Source: DATLFP01 sp035540955 (GTDB taxonomy: Bacteria > Actinomycetota > Acidimicrobiia > Acidimicrobiales > CADCSY01). From it: a stretch of 13,285 bases of DNA. Position numbers and translations under genes: made by a program. The notes beneath the pieces were generated by a model, which saw only the letters and a program-made list of their open reading frames with translations, was not told the origin of the DNA and made no database searches. Shown in pieces: positions 6,581 through 13,040 of the stretch. The first letter of the stretch is position 1; each line of letters starts with the position of its first letter. The DNA is taken from contig DATLFP010000050.1 in assembly GCA_035540955.1 (NCBI GenBank), positions 1-13,285 on the forward strand, read 5' to 3'.

Positions 6581-7732
6581 TCAGGCGGGCGCCATCCGGC
6601 TGCGCCCGTACTCCGCCCAGTTCTCGTCGCTGAAGATGATGTGCTGGTTGGCGGCGTGGATGTCGCGGAAGCAGCGCTGCAGGGGATGGGAGTCGTACAC
6701 GGCGCCGGCGCCGCCGAGCCGGTAGGCGGTGTCGACGGCGTCGACCGCCGCTCGCATCGCCTGCTGGGTCGCCAGCTTCACCCGGTCGTCGATCGACGCG
6801 GGGACCGGGCTCCCCTCGCTGGCCGCGCTCCACGCTTCGTCGAGGGCGTCGAACACGAACGCGCGGGCCGCCTGCAGGCCGCCCTCGGCCCGCGCCACCT
6901 CGACCTGGGCGACGCGGTCCTCGGCCACCGTCGTCGCCGCGACGCCGCGGCGCTTGGTCGGTGCCAGGGCCTCGAGCTCGTCGAGGGCGCGGCGGGCCAC
7001 GCCGAGCGGGAACCCGACCATGAACGTCCGGGCCATGCAGAAGAACGGCAGGCGCCACCACGGCCCGGCGTGGGGTGCGGTGTCGAAGATCGGCATCGCC
7101 GTCTGGCGCGCCGGAACCGCCAGGTCGCTGATGACGACGTCGTGGCTGCCCGTACCCCGCAGGCCGGCGGCGTCCCAGGTGTCCTGGATCTCCACCTCCT
7201 CGCGCCGCACGTACACGAACCGCCAGTCGGGCGCGCCGTCGGGCCGCTGGCGCGGCGCGGGGCCGTCCATGACGAAGATGCCCACCTGGATCAGCTCGGC
7301 GTTCGGCGCGCCGCTGCTGAAGGGCCAGCGCCCGTTGACGACCAGCGTGTCGCCGTCGCCGACCCCGGTGCCGAGGGGGCCGAACATGCTGGTGGAGGAC
7401 ACGTTCGGATCCGGCCCGATCAGGCGGGCCGCCACCTCGGGGTCGAGCCAGGCGGTGAACGCCGTGGAGTTGCCGATGAGGGTCGTCCAGCCCGTCGACC
7501 CGTCGGCCTTCGACAGGTCCTCGATGAGCTCGACGATGGTGAGCGGGTCGAGCTCGTGCCCACCGAGCGAGGTCGGCAGCGCGAGCCGGCAGAGGCCGGC
7601 CGCCTTGATGCGGTCCATGAGATCGGCGGGGACGGCCCGCAGCCGCTCGGTCTCCCGCGCTCGCTCGCTGATCTCGGGTGCCAGCCTCGACACCGCCTGA
7701 TGGAGCGCAGCGCGCTCGTCGGTCACGACCAT
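6581..7732 (-). CDS. Acyl-CoA dehydrogenase-fold flavoprotein, probably a monooxygenase (HsaA/DszC-like)
   Basis: This 383-residue protein has the three-part acyl-CoA dehydrogenase fold. The helical N-terminus ends in ALPTSLGGHELDP, the beta domain holds PFSSGAPNAELIQVGIF and WDAAGLRGTGSHDVVISDLAVP, and the C-terminal bundle ends LQRCFRDIHAANQHIIFSDENW. The YEG-type segment bearing the catalytic Glu of true dehydrogenases was not seen. The FRDIHAANQH segment (Arg356, Asp357, His359, His364) matches the place where flavin-dependent hydroxylases such as HsaA and DszC carry key residues. I infer a two-component FMNH2/FADH2 monooxygenase; a dehydrogenase remains possible. ATG 7732 has a GGGGGGAG run with a 7-nt spacer. 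It is the last gene of the minus-strand run, 60 nt after its upstream neighbour. Confidence 0.87.
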   Translation of the reverse strand: MVVTDERAALHQAVSRLAPEISERARETERLRAVPADLMDRIKAAGLCRLALPTSLGGHELDPLTIVELIEDLSKADGSTGWTTLIGNSTAFTAWLDPEVAARLIGPDPNVSSTSMFGPLGTGVGDGDTLVVNGRWPFSSGAPNAELIQVGIFVMDGPAPRQRPDGAPDWRFVYVRREEVEIQDTWDAAGLRGTGSHDVVISDLAVPARQTAMPIFDTAPHAGPWWRLPFFCMARTFMVGFPLGVARRALDELEALAPTKRRGVAATTVAEDRVAQVEVARAEGGLQAARAFVFDALDEAWSAASEGSPVPASIDDRVKLATQQAMRAAVDAVDTAYRLGGAGAVYDSHPLQRCFRDIHAANQHIIFSDENWAEYGRSRMAPA

Positions 7733-7739
7733 CTGCCAT

Positions 7740-7747
7740 CTCCCCCC
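7740..7747 (-). promoter_or_regulatory. Ribosome binding site of the acyl-CoA dehydrogenase-like gene
   Basis: Read on the minus strand, GGGGGGAG contains GGAG with a 7-nt spacer before the ATG at 7732. An overlapping out-of-frame ATG in the spacer (AGATGGCAG) opens a frame that is not protein-like, so 7732 is the better start. Confidence 0.55.
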
Positions 7748-7792
7748 GTGGTCTCCCTGGGCGGGATTCGGCCTCGATCGAGCGGGATCCTG

Positions 7793-8314
7793 CTACCGGG
7801 CGGGCGGCTTGCGACCGCGGAAGTAGGCGACGGCGACCACGATCATGGCGGCGGCGAAGGCGCCCATCACGACGAGGAGCCACCACGGCCCCGGCTCCTC
7901 CTCTTCGAGCTCGGGCAGGAGCTGGTCGTCGAAGGTGCCGCCGGTCGCCGGCGCCTCGGTCGTGGTCGTCGGAGCGGCGACGACCTCCCGGTGCTCGAGG
8001 GTGGCCGCCGGCTCGGTCGAGGTGAACGTGACCGTGTGCTCGCCGGGCGCCGGGAACGTCACGGTGGCGGCGTAGCGGCCGCCGCCCCCGTCGTCCATCG
8101 TGACGCTCTCGCCGCCGTCGACGCGGGCGACCACCTCCGCCCCGGACGCCGGGTCGCCGTCGTTGGCGTAGGTGAGGAGCACCTCGTAGCGGACCGTCTG
8201 TCCGCCGCCCGCCTCGGCCAGGGTGAGCTCGAGCACGCCGACGTCGCCGTGCGCCCGCGCCGCGGGGACGGCGGCCATGAGCAGCAACAGCGCGAGGGCG
8301 GTCAGGCGGCGCAT
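7793..8314 (-). CDS. Exported, membrane-anchored Ig-like protein with predicted N-terminal His (YtkA/CopC-like)
   Basis: This 173-residue protein has a clear signal peptide (RR, then a Leu/Ala core, cleavage predicted after PAARA at residue 21), so the mature protein would start at His22 (HGDV). Residues 22-115 form a beta-rich domain (VRYEVLLTYANDGDPASGAEVVARV, here split as VRYEVLLTY and DPASGAEVVARV, then GRYAATVTFPAPGEHTVTF) resembling YtkA-like or CopC-like immunoglobulin folds. A Thr/Glu-rich linker leads to one transmembrane helix (144-165, starting WWLLVV) and a short basic tail. The expected topology is outside domain, inside tail. An N-terminal His after cleavage is how CopC-type proteins bind copper, but a copper role here is only a guess. 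It starts 19 nt after the small membrane gene; GGAG lies only 2 nt before the ATG, which is poor, so coupling is likely. Confidence 0.8.
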   Translation of the reverse strand: MRRLTALALLLLMAAVPAARAHGDVGVLELTLAEAGGGQTVRYEVLLTYANDGDPASGAEVVARVDGGESVTMDDGGGGRYAATVTFPAPGEHTVTFTSTEPAATLEHREVVAAPTTTTEAPATGGTFDDQLLPELEEEEPGPWWLLVVMGAFAAAMIVVAVAYFRGRKPPAR

Positions 8315-8333
8315 CGCTCCAGCATGGCCGAGG

Positions 8334-8624
8334 TCAGTACGGGTGCCGTCGCCACGCCCAGACGACGAGCCCGAAGGCGAGCACCAGGATCGGGGCCCCG
8401 AGCACCACGCCGATCGCCGTCTCCGGGCCCTGATACGCGTCGATCGACCACCAGGCGCCGACGGTCAGGGCGGCGGCGAGGGCGGTGACGAGCAGCCGGA
8501 CGACGAGGCTGCGGCGTGGCGGCCGGGCCCGCACGGGCGCCGGGCGGGGAGCGGGGTCATCGGGACGTCGGACGATGGGTTGCACGGCTCGGTCATCGGC
8601 ACGTCGCCGCCCGCGATCGAGCAC
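8334..8624 (-). CDS. Small two-helix membrane protein, unknown function
   Basis: This 96-residue frame starts at GTG 8624, 24 nt after the protease stop, with a weak AGGG about 7 nt upstream. The first 38 residues are Arg/Pro-rich and hydrophilic (RRPDDPAPRPAPVRARPPRR). Two hydrophobic helices follow, about 39-61 (SLVVRLLVTALAAALTV) and 69-91 (AIGVVLGAPILVLAFGLVV), then a WRRHPY tail. Positive charges at both ends suggest an N-in/C-in hairpin in the membrane. An in-frame GTG at 8585 is an alternative start and would shorten the basic tail to about 25 residues. I do not recognise a family. Its place between the protease and the exported Ig-like gene, with short gaps, suggests one transcript. 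Confidence 0.65.
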   Translation of the reverse strand: MLDRGRRRADDRAVQPIVRRPDDPAPRPAPVRARPPRRSLVVRLLVTALAAALTVGAWWSIDAYQGPETAIGVVLGAPILVLAFGLVVWAWRRHPY

Positions 8625-8648
8625 CTCTTGCCCTGGCGAGCGGTCCGG

Positions 8649-9983
8649 TCAGCGGAGGTTGACGACCGTCCCGAGGTCGGGGATCCGCACGAGGCCGGGG
8701 TCGTCGACGACCCGGGCGACGGCGTCGGCCGCCGAGAGGCCGTAGCACGCCATCTCCCGGGCCAGGGCGGCCACGACGACCGGGGTGGCGAAGGACGTGC
8801 CGCTCCAGACGGCCCAGCTCTCGAACCGGTCGGGATCGACGCCGCCGGTCGGGGGTGATGCGCCGTCGAAGTCGCTGAAGAAGCTGCTGACCAGGTCGAC
8901 GCCCGGCGCGCAGGCCCTGACCCAAGGCCCGTGGTTGGTGAACGGCGCCGGTCCGTGGGGGCCGAGCGCGCCCACGCTGACGACGCCCGGGAAGGCGGCC
9001 GGGTAGACGGCGCGGCACGTGCCCTCGTTCCCGGCCGACGCCACGACGACCGCGCCGGCCTGCTGGACCCGCCGCACGGCGGCGGCGAGCACGTGCATGC
9101 CGTCCATGGCGAACCCGCCGAAGGACAGGTTCAGGATGTCGACCTTGCCGGCCAGCGCGTCGATGGCTGCTGCTGCCGCCAGCTCGTCGCCGTCGCCGTG
9201 GCCGCTGAGGACGCGGCGGAGCGTGAACGTGCAGCCCGGCGCGAGCTGCTCGATGACCCCGGCGATGAAGGTGCCGTGGCCGGCGGCGGGATCGAGCCAG
9301 CCGTCGGCGTCGTCGTCGGGCACCTCGTGGTCGGCCGGATCGCAGGCGAGGCCACCGAGGGCGGCGGGCCGCAGGTCGGCGTGGGCGAGGCCGGTGTCGA
9401 GGATGGCGACGCGCGGCGACGCCGCGTGCTTCGGTGCCGGGCGGGGTGCTCGCGTGGGCGGCGGTGCGGGGCGGGCGCTGCTCCGTCGCGGTCCGGTGGC
9501 CTGGAGCTCGGCCATCGTGAACGGCGACCCGTACATGGGCGACCCGTACATGGGGGACCCGTACATGGGGGATCCGTACATGGGGGACCCGTACATGGAG
9601 GAGCCGTACATGGGCGATCCGCTCATACAGGCACCCCATCGAGTCGAGGGGTGGGGCCCGCAGCAGCACCCGCACTGGTGGGCGAACACCACGTGGTTCG
9701 GCTGGGCGGCGATCCCGGCGGCGCGCAGCTCGTGCACGACCTCGAGCGGATCGATGTCACCGCGCAGCGCCGCCACCGTCTTCGGGGCTCGGCGCCGCCG
9801 CGGCCCGAGCCAGGTCGGATCGGCCAGCGTGGGGAAGCGACGCCTCGCCACGTCGACGCCCTGCTCGCCCCCACCGACGATCACCTCGCCGGGCCGGTAC
9901 GCGAACGAGCCAGCCTCGGTGGTCGAGAACGCGACGCGGTCGGCCCAGTCCCGCGGTCGGTCGTTCTTGGATTGCTTGCGCAC
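8649..9983 (-). CDS. Subtilisin-family (S8) serine protease with MYGSP repeat linker and CxCCC cluster
   Basis: This 444-residue protein has the S8 catalytic set: Asp196 (AILDTGLAHADL), His236 (GHGTFIAGV), oxyanion Asn319 (SAGNEG) and Ser397 (GTSFATPVV), so it should be active. The N-terminus (MRKQSKNDRPRDWADR) shows no signal peptide or lipobox. Residues 28-102, with YRPGEVIVGG and a ...VVHELRAAGIAAQPNHVVF segment, look like a subtilisin propeptide/inhibitor-type domain. Then come HQCGCCCGPH (Cys104, 106, 107, 108), Cys119, and six MYG units at five-residue spacing (125-152), before a Pro/Ala/Arg-rich spacer leads into the catalytic domain. The repeat could be a self-cleavage, binding or modification segment; that is inference. 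GTG 9983 is supported by GGAGGA at a 7-nt spacing. The gene starts 3 nt after the STAND regulator stop, so the two are almost surely co-expressed. Confidence 0.92.
   Translation of the reverse strand: MRKQSKNDRPRDWADRVAFSTTEAGSFAYRPGEVIVGGGEQGVDVARRRFPTLADPTWLGPRRRRAPKTVAALRGDIDPLEVVHELRAAGIAAQPNHVVFAHQCGCCCGPHPSTRWGACMSGSPMYGSSMYGSPMYGSPMYGSPMYGSPMYGSPFTMAELQATGPRRSSARPAPPPTRAPRPAPKHAASPRVAILDTGLAHADLRPAALGGLACDPADHEVPDDDADGWLDPAAGHGTFIAGVIEQLAPGCTFTLRRVLSGHGDGDELAAAAAIDALAGKVDILNLSFGGFAMDGMHVLAAAVRRVQQAGAVVVASAGNEGTCRAVYPAAFPGVVSVGALGPHGPAPFTNHGPWVRACAPGVDLVSSFFSDFDGASPPTGGVDPDRFESWAVWSGTSFATPVVVAALAREMACYGLSAADAVARVVDDPGLVRIPDLGTVVNLR
9526..9630 (-). repeat. 15-bp tandem array coding (MYGSP)n in the S8 protease
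   Basis: Seven 15-bp units start at 9526, 9541, 9556, 9571, 9586, 9601 and 9616. The plus-strand form is GACCCGTACATGGGG with one or two changes per unit; the last (9616) has decayed. Read on the minus strand in the protease frame, the array codes SPMYG repeats with one SSMYG variant. Such near-identical short units are prone to copy-number change by slippage, always in steps of five residues, so the frame would be kept. Confidence 0.93.
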
Positions 9984-9986
9984 GTG

Positions 9987-12614
9987 TCAGTCCTCCGGAT
10001 CGGGCTGTCGGTTGGCGGCGTCGCGGAGCACGCGCTCGGCGAGCGCCGCTCCGGCTGGTAGATCGAGGGCGACGCCCGCCGATCGGGCACGCCCGAAGGC
10101 GGCGTCGCCGAGGTCGCGCCGGGCGGCGTCGAGCATCTCGTCGCTGGCGCGCCGGTCGGCCTCGTAGAGCGTGAGCCCGCAGCGGTCGAGGATCGCCTCC
10201 GCCAGCGCGTGCATCACCGTGGCCGTCTCGGGGTCCTTGGGCGCTCGGATCCGCGCCGCGAGGATCAGCGTGAAGGCGACGTTGACCTCCGAGCCGAGCT
10301 CCAGGGCGACCTCGAGGCAGCGAAGCTGGCGCGTCGCCGCCACGGCCACGTCTCCGCGGCGGAGGGCGATCTCCGCCACGTTGCCGCTCGCCGTCGCCTC
10401 GCGGTACTCGTCGCCGAGCGTCGCCCAGACCGACAGCTCCTCCTCGAAGGCGCGGGCGGCCGTGGTGAGGTCACCGGTCGTCGCCGCCGCGATCCCGAGC
10501 TGGCACCACATCCGGCCTCGCCCCTCGGCGCTGAGGTCCTGGGCGAGCGCTCCGCGAGCCACCTCGATGGCTCCCGGGGCGTTGCCCGATCGGGTGCAGA
10601 GCTCGGCGTGAGCCCGGGCCAGGCAGGCATCGTCCCAGCTGGGAAGCTCGCCGACCTGCGCGAAGAGGGCCCGGGCATCGTCGAGCGTCCGCTCGGCCGC
10701 GGCGACCTCGCCCAGCGCGAGCAGGCCGTCGGCGAGGACGGTGAGGAGGCCGATGCGGGCCGGTGTCGCGGCCGGCAGGGCAGCCAGGTGGTGCCGGAGC
10801 TCGTCGACGCTCGCTTGGGACGACCCCCAGACGCCGAGGTAGCGGCCGATGGTCGCGGCGAGGACCTGTGCCTGCTGCTCGTCGACGGGGGCGACGAGGG
10901 GCACGAGGGCTCGGAGGTTGTCGAGCTCGACGGCGACGTCGCTGAACCATCCCTGCCGATGGCGCAACGCGGGTCCGATCCAGGCGAGGTACCAGTCGGA
11001 CAGCCGTGCCGCCGTCGGTCCGACCTCGTCGTGGGCTTCGAGGCGCCGCAGCGCAAAGTCGCGCACGGACTCGAGCAGGCGATACCTCGTGTGGTTGGCG
11101 GTGAGGTCGGCGACGACGAGCGACTTGTCGACGAGCGACCACACCAGATCGGGCACGTCGTCGCCGTCGAGGGCGTCGTCGGCGACGGCCGCCGTCGCGC
11201 CGTCGAGGGAGAAGCTGGACCCGAAGACGCCAAGTCGCCGAAGGCACTGCTGAGCGGGTGGGTCGAGCAGCCGGTCGCTCCACTCGAGCACGTGCTCCAT
11301 CGTGCGCTGACGATCGGGCACTCCCGTCTGCCGGCTCCGGAGGAGACGGAACCGGTCGCGCAGGCCGCGGAGCACGTCCTCCGGCGACAGCTCGGAGAGC
11401 CGGGCGGCGGCGAGCTCGAGGGCCAGCGGGAGCCCGTCGAGGCGCCGGCAGATCTCGGCCACCACGGGCGCGGTCGGCCCGTCGTTCTCGAAGCCGGCGC
11501 GGGCGGCCCGGGCGCGGTCGACGAAGAGGGCGACCGATGGCGAGACGTGATCGGCGGACGGGGCGTCCGCCAGATCGGGCACCGCGAGCGGCTCGACGCG
11601 CCGGACGAACTCCCCCACGATGCCCAGGGGCTCTCGGCTGGTGGCGAGCACGCCGGTCGATCGGCACGAGGTGAGGAGCATGGTGACGGCGTCGCCGACG
11701 GGGCCGCCGAGGTGCTCGCAGTTGTCGAGGATGAGCAGCGTCGTCTGGGTCCGCAGATGGTCGAGGACGTCGGCCCACCGGTCGCTGCCTCGGTTCGGCG
11801 CGCCGACGGCGTCCCCGATCGCCGCCGCGAGCTGGCCCGGGTCCTCGAGCGTGGTGAGGTCGACGAACCACACGCCATCCGGCCAGCTCGGTACGGCGCG
11901 ATGGCCGGCTTCGATCGCGAGGCGCGTCTTGCCGACGCCGCCGGTGCCGGTGAGCGTCAACAGCTTGCCGGGCGCGGCGGTGGCGACGATCTCGTTGACC
12001 TCGGCCTCTCGGCCCACGAAGGAGGTCGGCAGGCTCACGAGGTTGTGGCCGTCGGCCGGCAGCGCGCGCACACCGGGGAACCGTCGATTGCTGCTGCGCG
12101 CCGCGAGCTCGAACAGCTGCACCGGTTCATCGAAGTCGCGCAGGCGGTAGTGGCCGAGCGGCACGATGGCGAGGTCGCGGGCGGAGAGCTGGGTGATGGC
12201 GTCGGCCGAGACGAGGACCTGGCCGCCGTGGGCGGCCGACATCACCCGGGCGGCCTGGTGGACGGCGAGCGCGACATAGCGGCCGTCCCGCGGTGCGGCC
12301 AGGCCGCTGTGGACCCCCATCCGGACCCGGACCTCGCCGCCGGCCGGCCACGGCTCCGCGGCGAGGGCGTGCTGCGCGTCGACGCACGCCTCGAGCGCCG
12401 ACGAGGCGTCGGCGAAGACCACCATGGCCGAGTCGCCGACGCGGTCGACCTCCCGGCCGCCGTGCTGTGACCACGCCGCCGCCATCAGGTCGAGGTGGCG
12501 CTCGAGCACCTCCGGGTACCGCTCGCCGAGCCGGCGCAGGAGCCGGGTCGAGCCCTCGATGTCGGTGAGCACGAAGGTCACGATCCCGCTCGGGAGGGTG
12601 GCCGTGTCCGACAT
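9987..12614 (-). CDS. Class III nucleotide cyclase-like / STAND ATPase / TPR regulator
   Basis: This 875-residue protein has three parts. Residues 9-175 form a class III adenylate/guanylate cyclase homology domain (FVLTDIEGSTRLLRRLG, VGDSAMVVF, VRMGVHSG, VHQAARVM, GHYRLRDFDEPVQLFEL). Both metal Asp are present (Asp18, Asp61), but the usual substrate-binding Lys is Asp57 and the usual transition-state Asn is His119, so cyclase activity is doubtful. Next is a STAND/AP-ATPase module beginning PTSFVGREAEV, with Walker A GTGGVGKT (Lys229), Walker B LLILDN (Asp297) and TSREPLG. The remaining ~400 residues are helical, with TPR-like repeats (LADGLLALGEVAAAERTLDDA, in part). Unlike many relatives there is no C-terminal LuxR helix-turn-helix, so direct DNA binding is unlikely. 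It is probably a cytoplasmic signal sensor whose ATP-driven switching acts on a partner, possibly the S8 protease encoded 3 nt downstream. ATG 12614 follows a GACAAT box by 6 nt. Confidence 0.92.
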   Translation of the reverse strand: MSDTATLPSGIVTFVLTDIEGSTRLLRRLGERYPEVLERHLDLMAAAWSQHGGREVDRVGDSAMVVFADASSALEACVDAQHALAAEPWPAGGEVRVRMGVHSGLAAPRDGRYVALAVHQAARVMSAAHGGQVLVSADAITQLSARDLAIVPLGHYRLRDFDEPVQLFELAARSSNRRFPGVRALPADGHNLVSLPTSFVGREAEVNEIVATAAPGKLLTLTGTGGVGKTRLAIEAGHRAVPSWPDGVWFVDLTTLEDPGQLAAAIGDAVGAPNRGSDRWADVLDHLRTQTTLLILDNCEHLGGPVGDAVTMLLTSCRSTGVLATSREPLGIVGEFVRRVEPLAVPDLADAPSADHVSPSVALFVDRARAARAGFENDGPTAPVVAEICRRLDGLPLALELAAARLSELSPEDVLRGLRDRFRLLRSRQTGVPDRQRTMEHVLEWSDRLLDPPAQQCLRRLGVFGSSFSLDGATAAVADDALDGDDVPDLVWSLVDKSLVVADLTANHTRYRLLESVRDFALRRLEAHDEVGPTAARLSDWYLAWIGPALRHRQGWFSDVAVELDNLRALVPLVAPVDEQQAQVLAATIGRYLGVWGSSQASVDELRHHLAALPAATPARIGLLTVLADGLLALGEVAAAERTLDDARALFAQVGELPSWDDACLARAHAELCTRSGNAPGAIEVARGALAQDLSAEGRGRMWCQLGIAAATTGDLTTAARAFEEELSVWATLGDEYREATASGNVAEIALRRGDVAVAATRQLRCLEVALELGSEVNVAFTLILAARIRAPKDPETATVMHALAEAILDRCGLTLYEADRRASDEMLDAARRDLGDAAFGRARSAGVALDLPAGAALAERVLRDAANRQPDPED
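9991..9996 (-). promoter_or_regulatory. Strong ribosome binding site of the S8 protease gene
   Basis: Minus-strand GGAGGA lies 7 nt before the GTG at 9983 and falls inside the last codons (PED-stop) of the regulator gene. It fixes the protease start and implies translational coupling of the two genes. Confidence 0.8.
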
Positions 12615-12620
12615 GACCTG

Positions 12621-12626
12621 ATTGTC
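12621..12626 (-). promoter_or_regulatory. Possible -10 box (GACAAT) for the STAND regulator-protease transcript
   Basis: Minus-strand GACAAT lies exactly 6 nt before the ATG at 12614 with no Shine-Dalgarno sequence, the leaderless geometry also seen at 2290. Its first base departs from TANNNT. Confidence 0.4.
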
Positions 12627-12683
12627 CCAGGCCGGCGCCGTGCGCGCTCCCGGATGCGGACCCGCCCGGGCGCCCCGGGCGCC

Positions 12684-12714
12684 TTCGTTGGCGGCGCACG
12701 GGCTGCCCTAGAAT
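12684..12714 (+). promoter_or_regulatory. Probable promoter of the tRNA-Arg gene
   Basis: TAGAAT at 12709-12714 is a good -10 hexamer. TTGGCG (12688-12693, 15-nt spacer) or TTCGTT (12684-12689, 19-nt spacer) could serve as the -35. The tRNA begins about 90 nt downstream. The rest of 12615-12807 shows no coding frame, only a small CTCGAT/ATCGAG inverted repeat at 12731-12744. Confidence 0.4.
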
Positions 12715-12807
12715 CGTCGGGCCCTACGGGCTCGATCCATCGAGTCGTACGCTGGGCGGCGAGCAGGACTGGCCGGCGGGAGAAATCGCAGGTCAGCGCA
12801 CCAGACG

Positions 12808-12880
12808 GCGCCGGTAGCTCAACGGATAGAGCATCTGACTACGGATCAGAAGGTTGGGGGTTCGAATCCCTCCCGGCGCG
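12808..12880 (+). tRNA. tRNA-Arg (anticodon ACG)
   Basis: The sequence folds into a complete cloverleaf. The acceptor stem is GCGCCGG (12808-12814) with CCGGCGC (12873-12879), then a G discriminator. The D stem is GCTC/GAGC. The anticodon stem is TCTGA/TCAGA around CTACGGA, with anticodon ACG at 12841-12843. The variable loop has 5 nt, and the T arm is GGGGG-TTCGAAT-CCCTC with one G-T wobble. The 3' CCA is not encoded and must be added after transcription. A34 is expected to be edited to inosine to read CGU, CGC and CGA codons. Confidence 0.97.
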
Positions 12881-13040
12881 CTGAACGGCCGATCGGTGTA
12901 CGCGTCAGTTCTCGGTGCATCCAGGCCGGTACAGCCGGTCTGAGTGCGCCGAGATCCCGGCGCGGCGGCGAGTGGGCTTCCCGACATGTCGGGACACCGG
13001 TCAGATCCGCCCGGGACATGGCGTGGCGGACGCTGCGGTC
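12881..13040. other. Non-coding stretch between tRNA-Arg and the lipoprotein gene
   Basis: No convincing gene was seen on either strand. It holds the 16-bp palindrome described separately and the near-repeated words GCCGGTACAG/CCGGTCTGAG. No T-tract terminator follows the tRNA. Confidence 0.5.
12979..12994. promoter_or_regulatory. Perfect 16-bp palindrome, possible operator
   Basis: TCCCGACATGTCGGGA reads the same on both strands and lies 46 bp before the lipoprotein start. A related GGGACAT word recurs at about 13013-13019. Its length and symmetry suit a dimeric repressor site, but no regulator is assigned. Confidence 0.4.

Noticed and set aside
7773..7782. CTCGATCGAG palindrome between the Ig-like and flavoprotein genes
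   Set aside because: At 10 bp it is short, and such words are common in this base composition; no other sign of an operator.
9526..9630. CRISPR-like repeat array
   Set aside because: The 15-bp units have no spacers and are in frame inside a protease gene.
10209..12470. Very long open frame on the plus strand opposite the STAND regulator
   Set aside because: Its translation is Arg/Gly/Val-rich without motifs, and it is explained by high GC content opposite a real gene with Walker and cyclase motifs.
12808..12880. tRNA-Arg as the attachment site of an integrated element
   Set aside because: No integrase and no second copy of the tRNA 3' end occur in the window.
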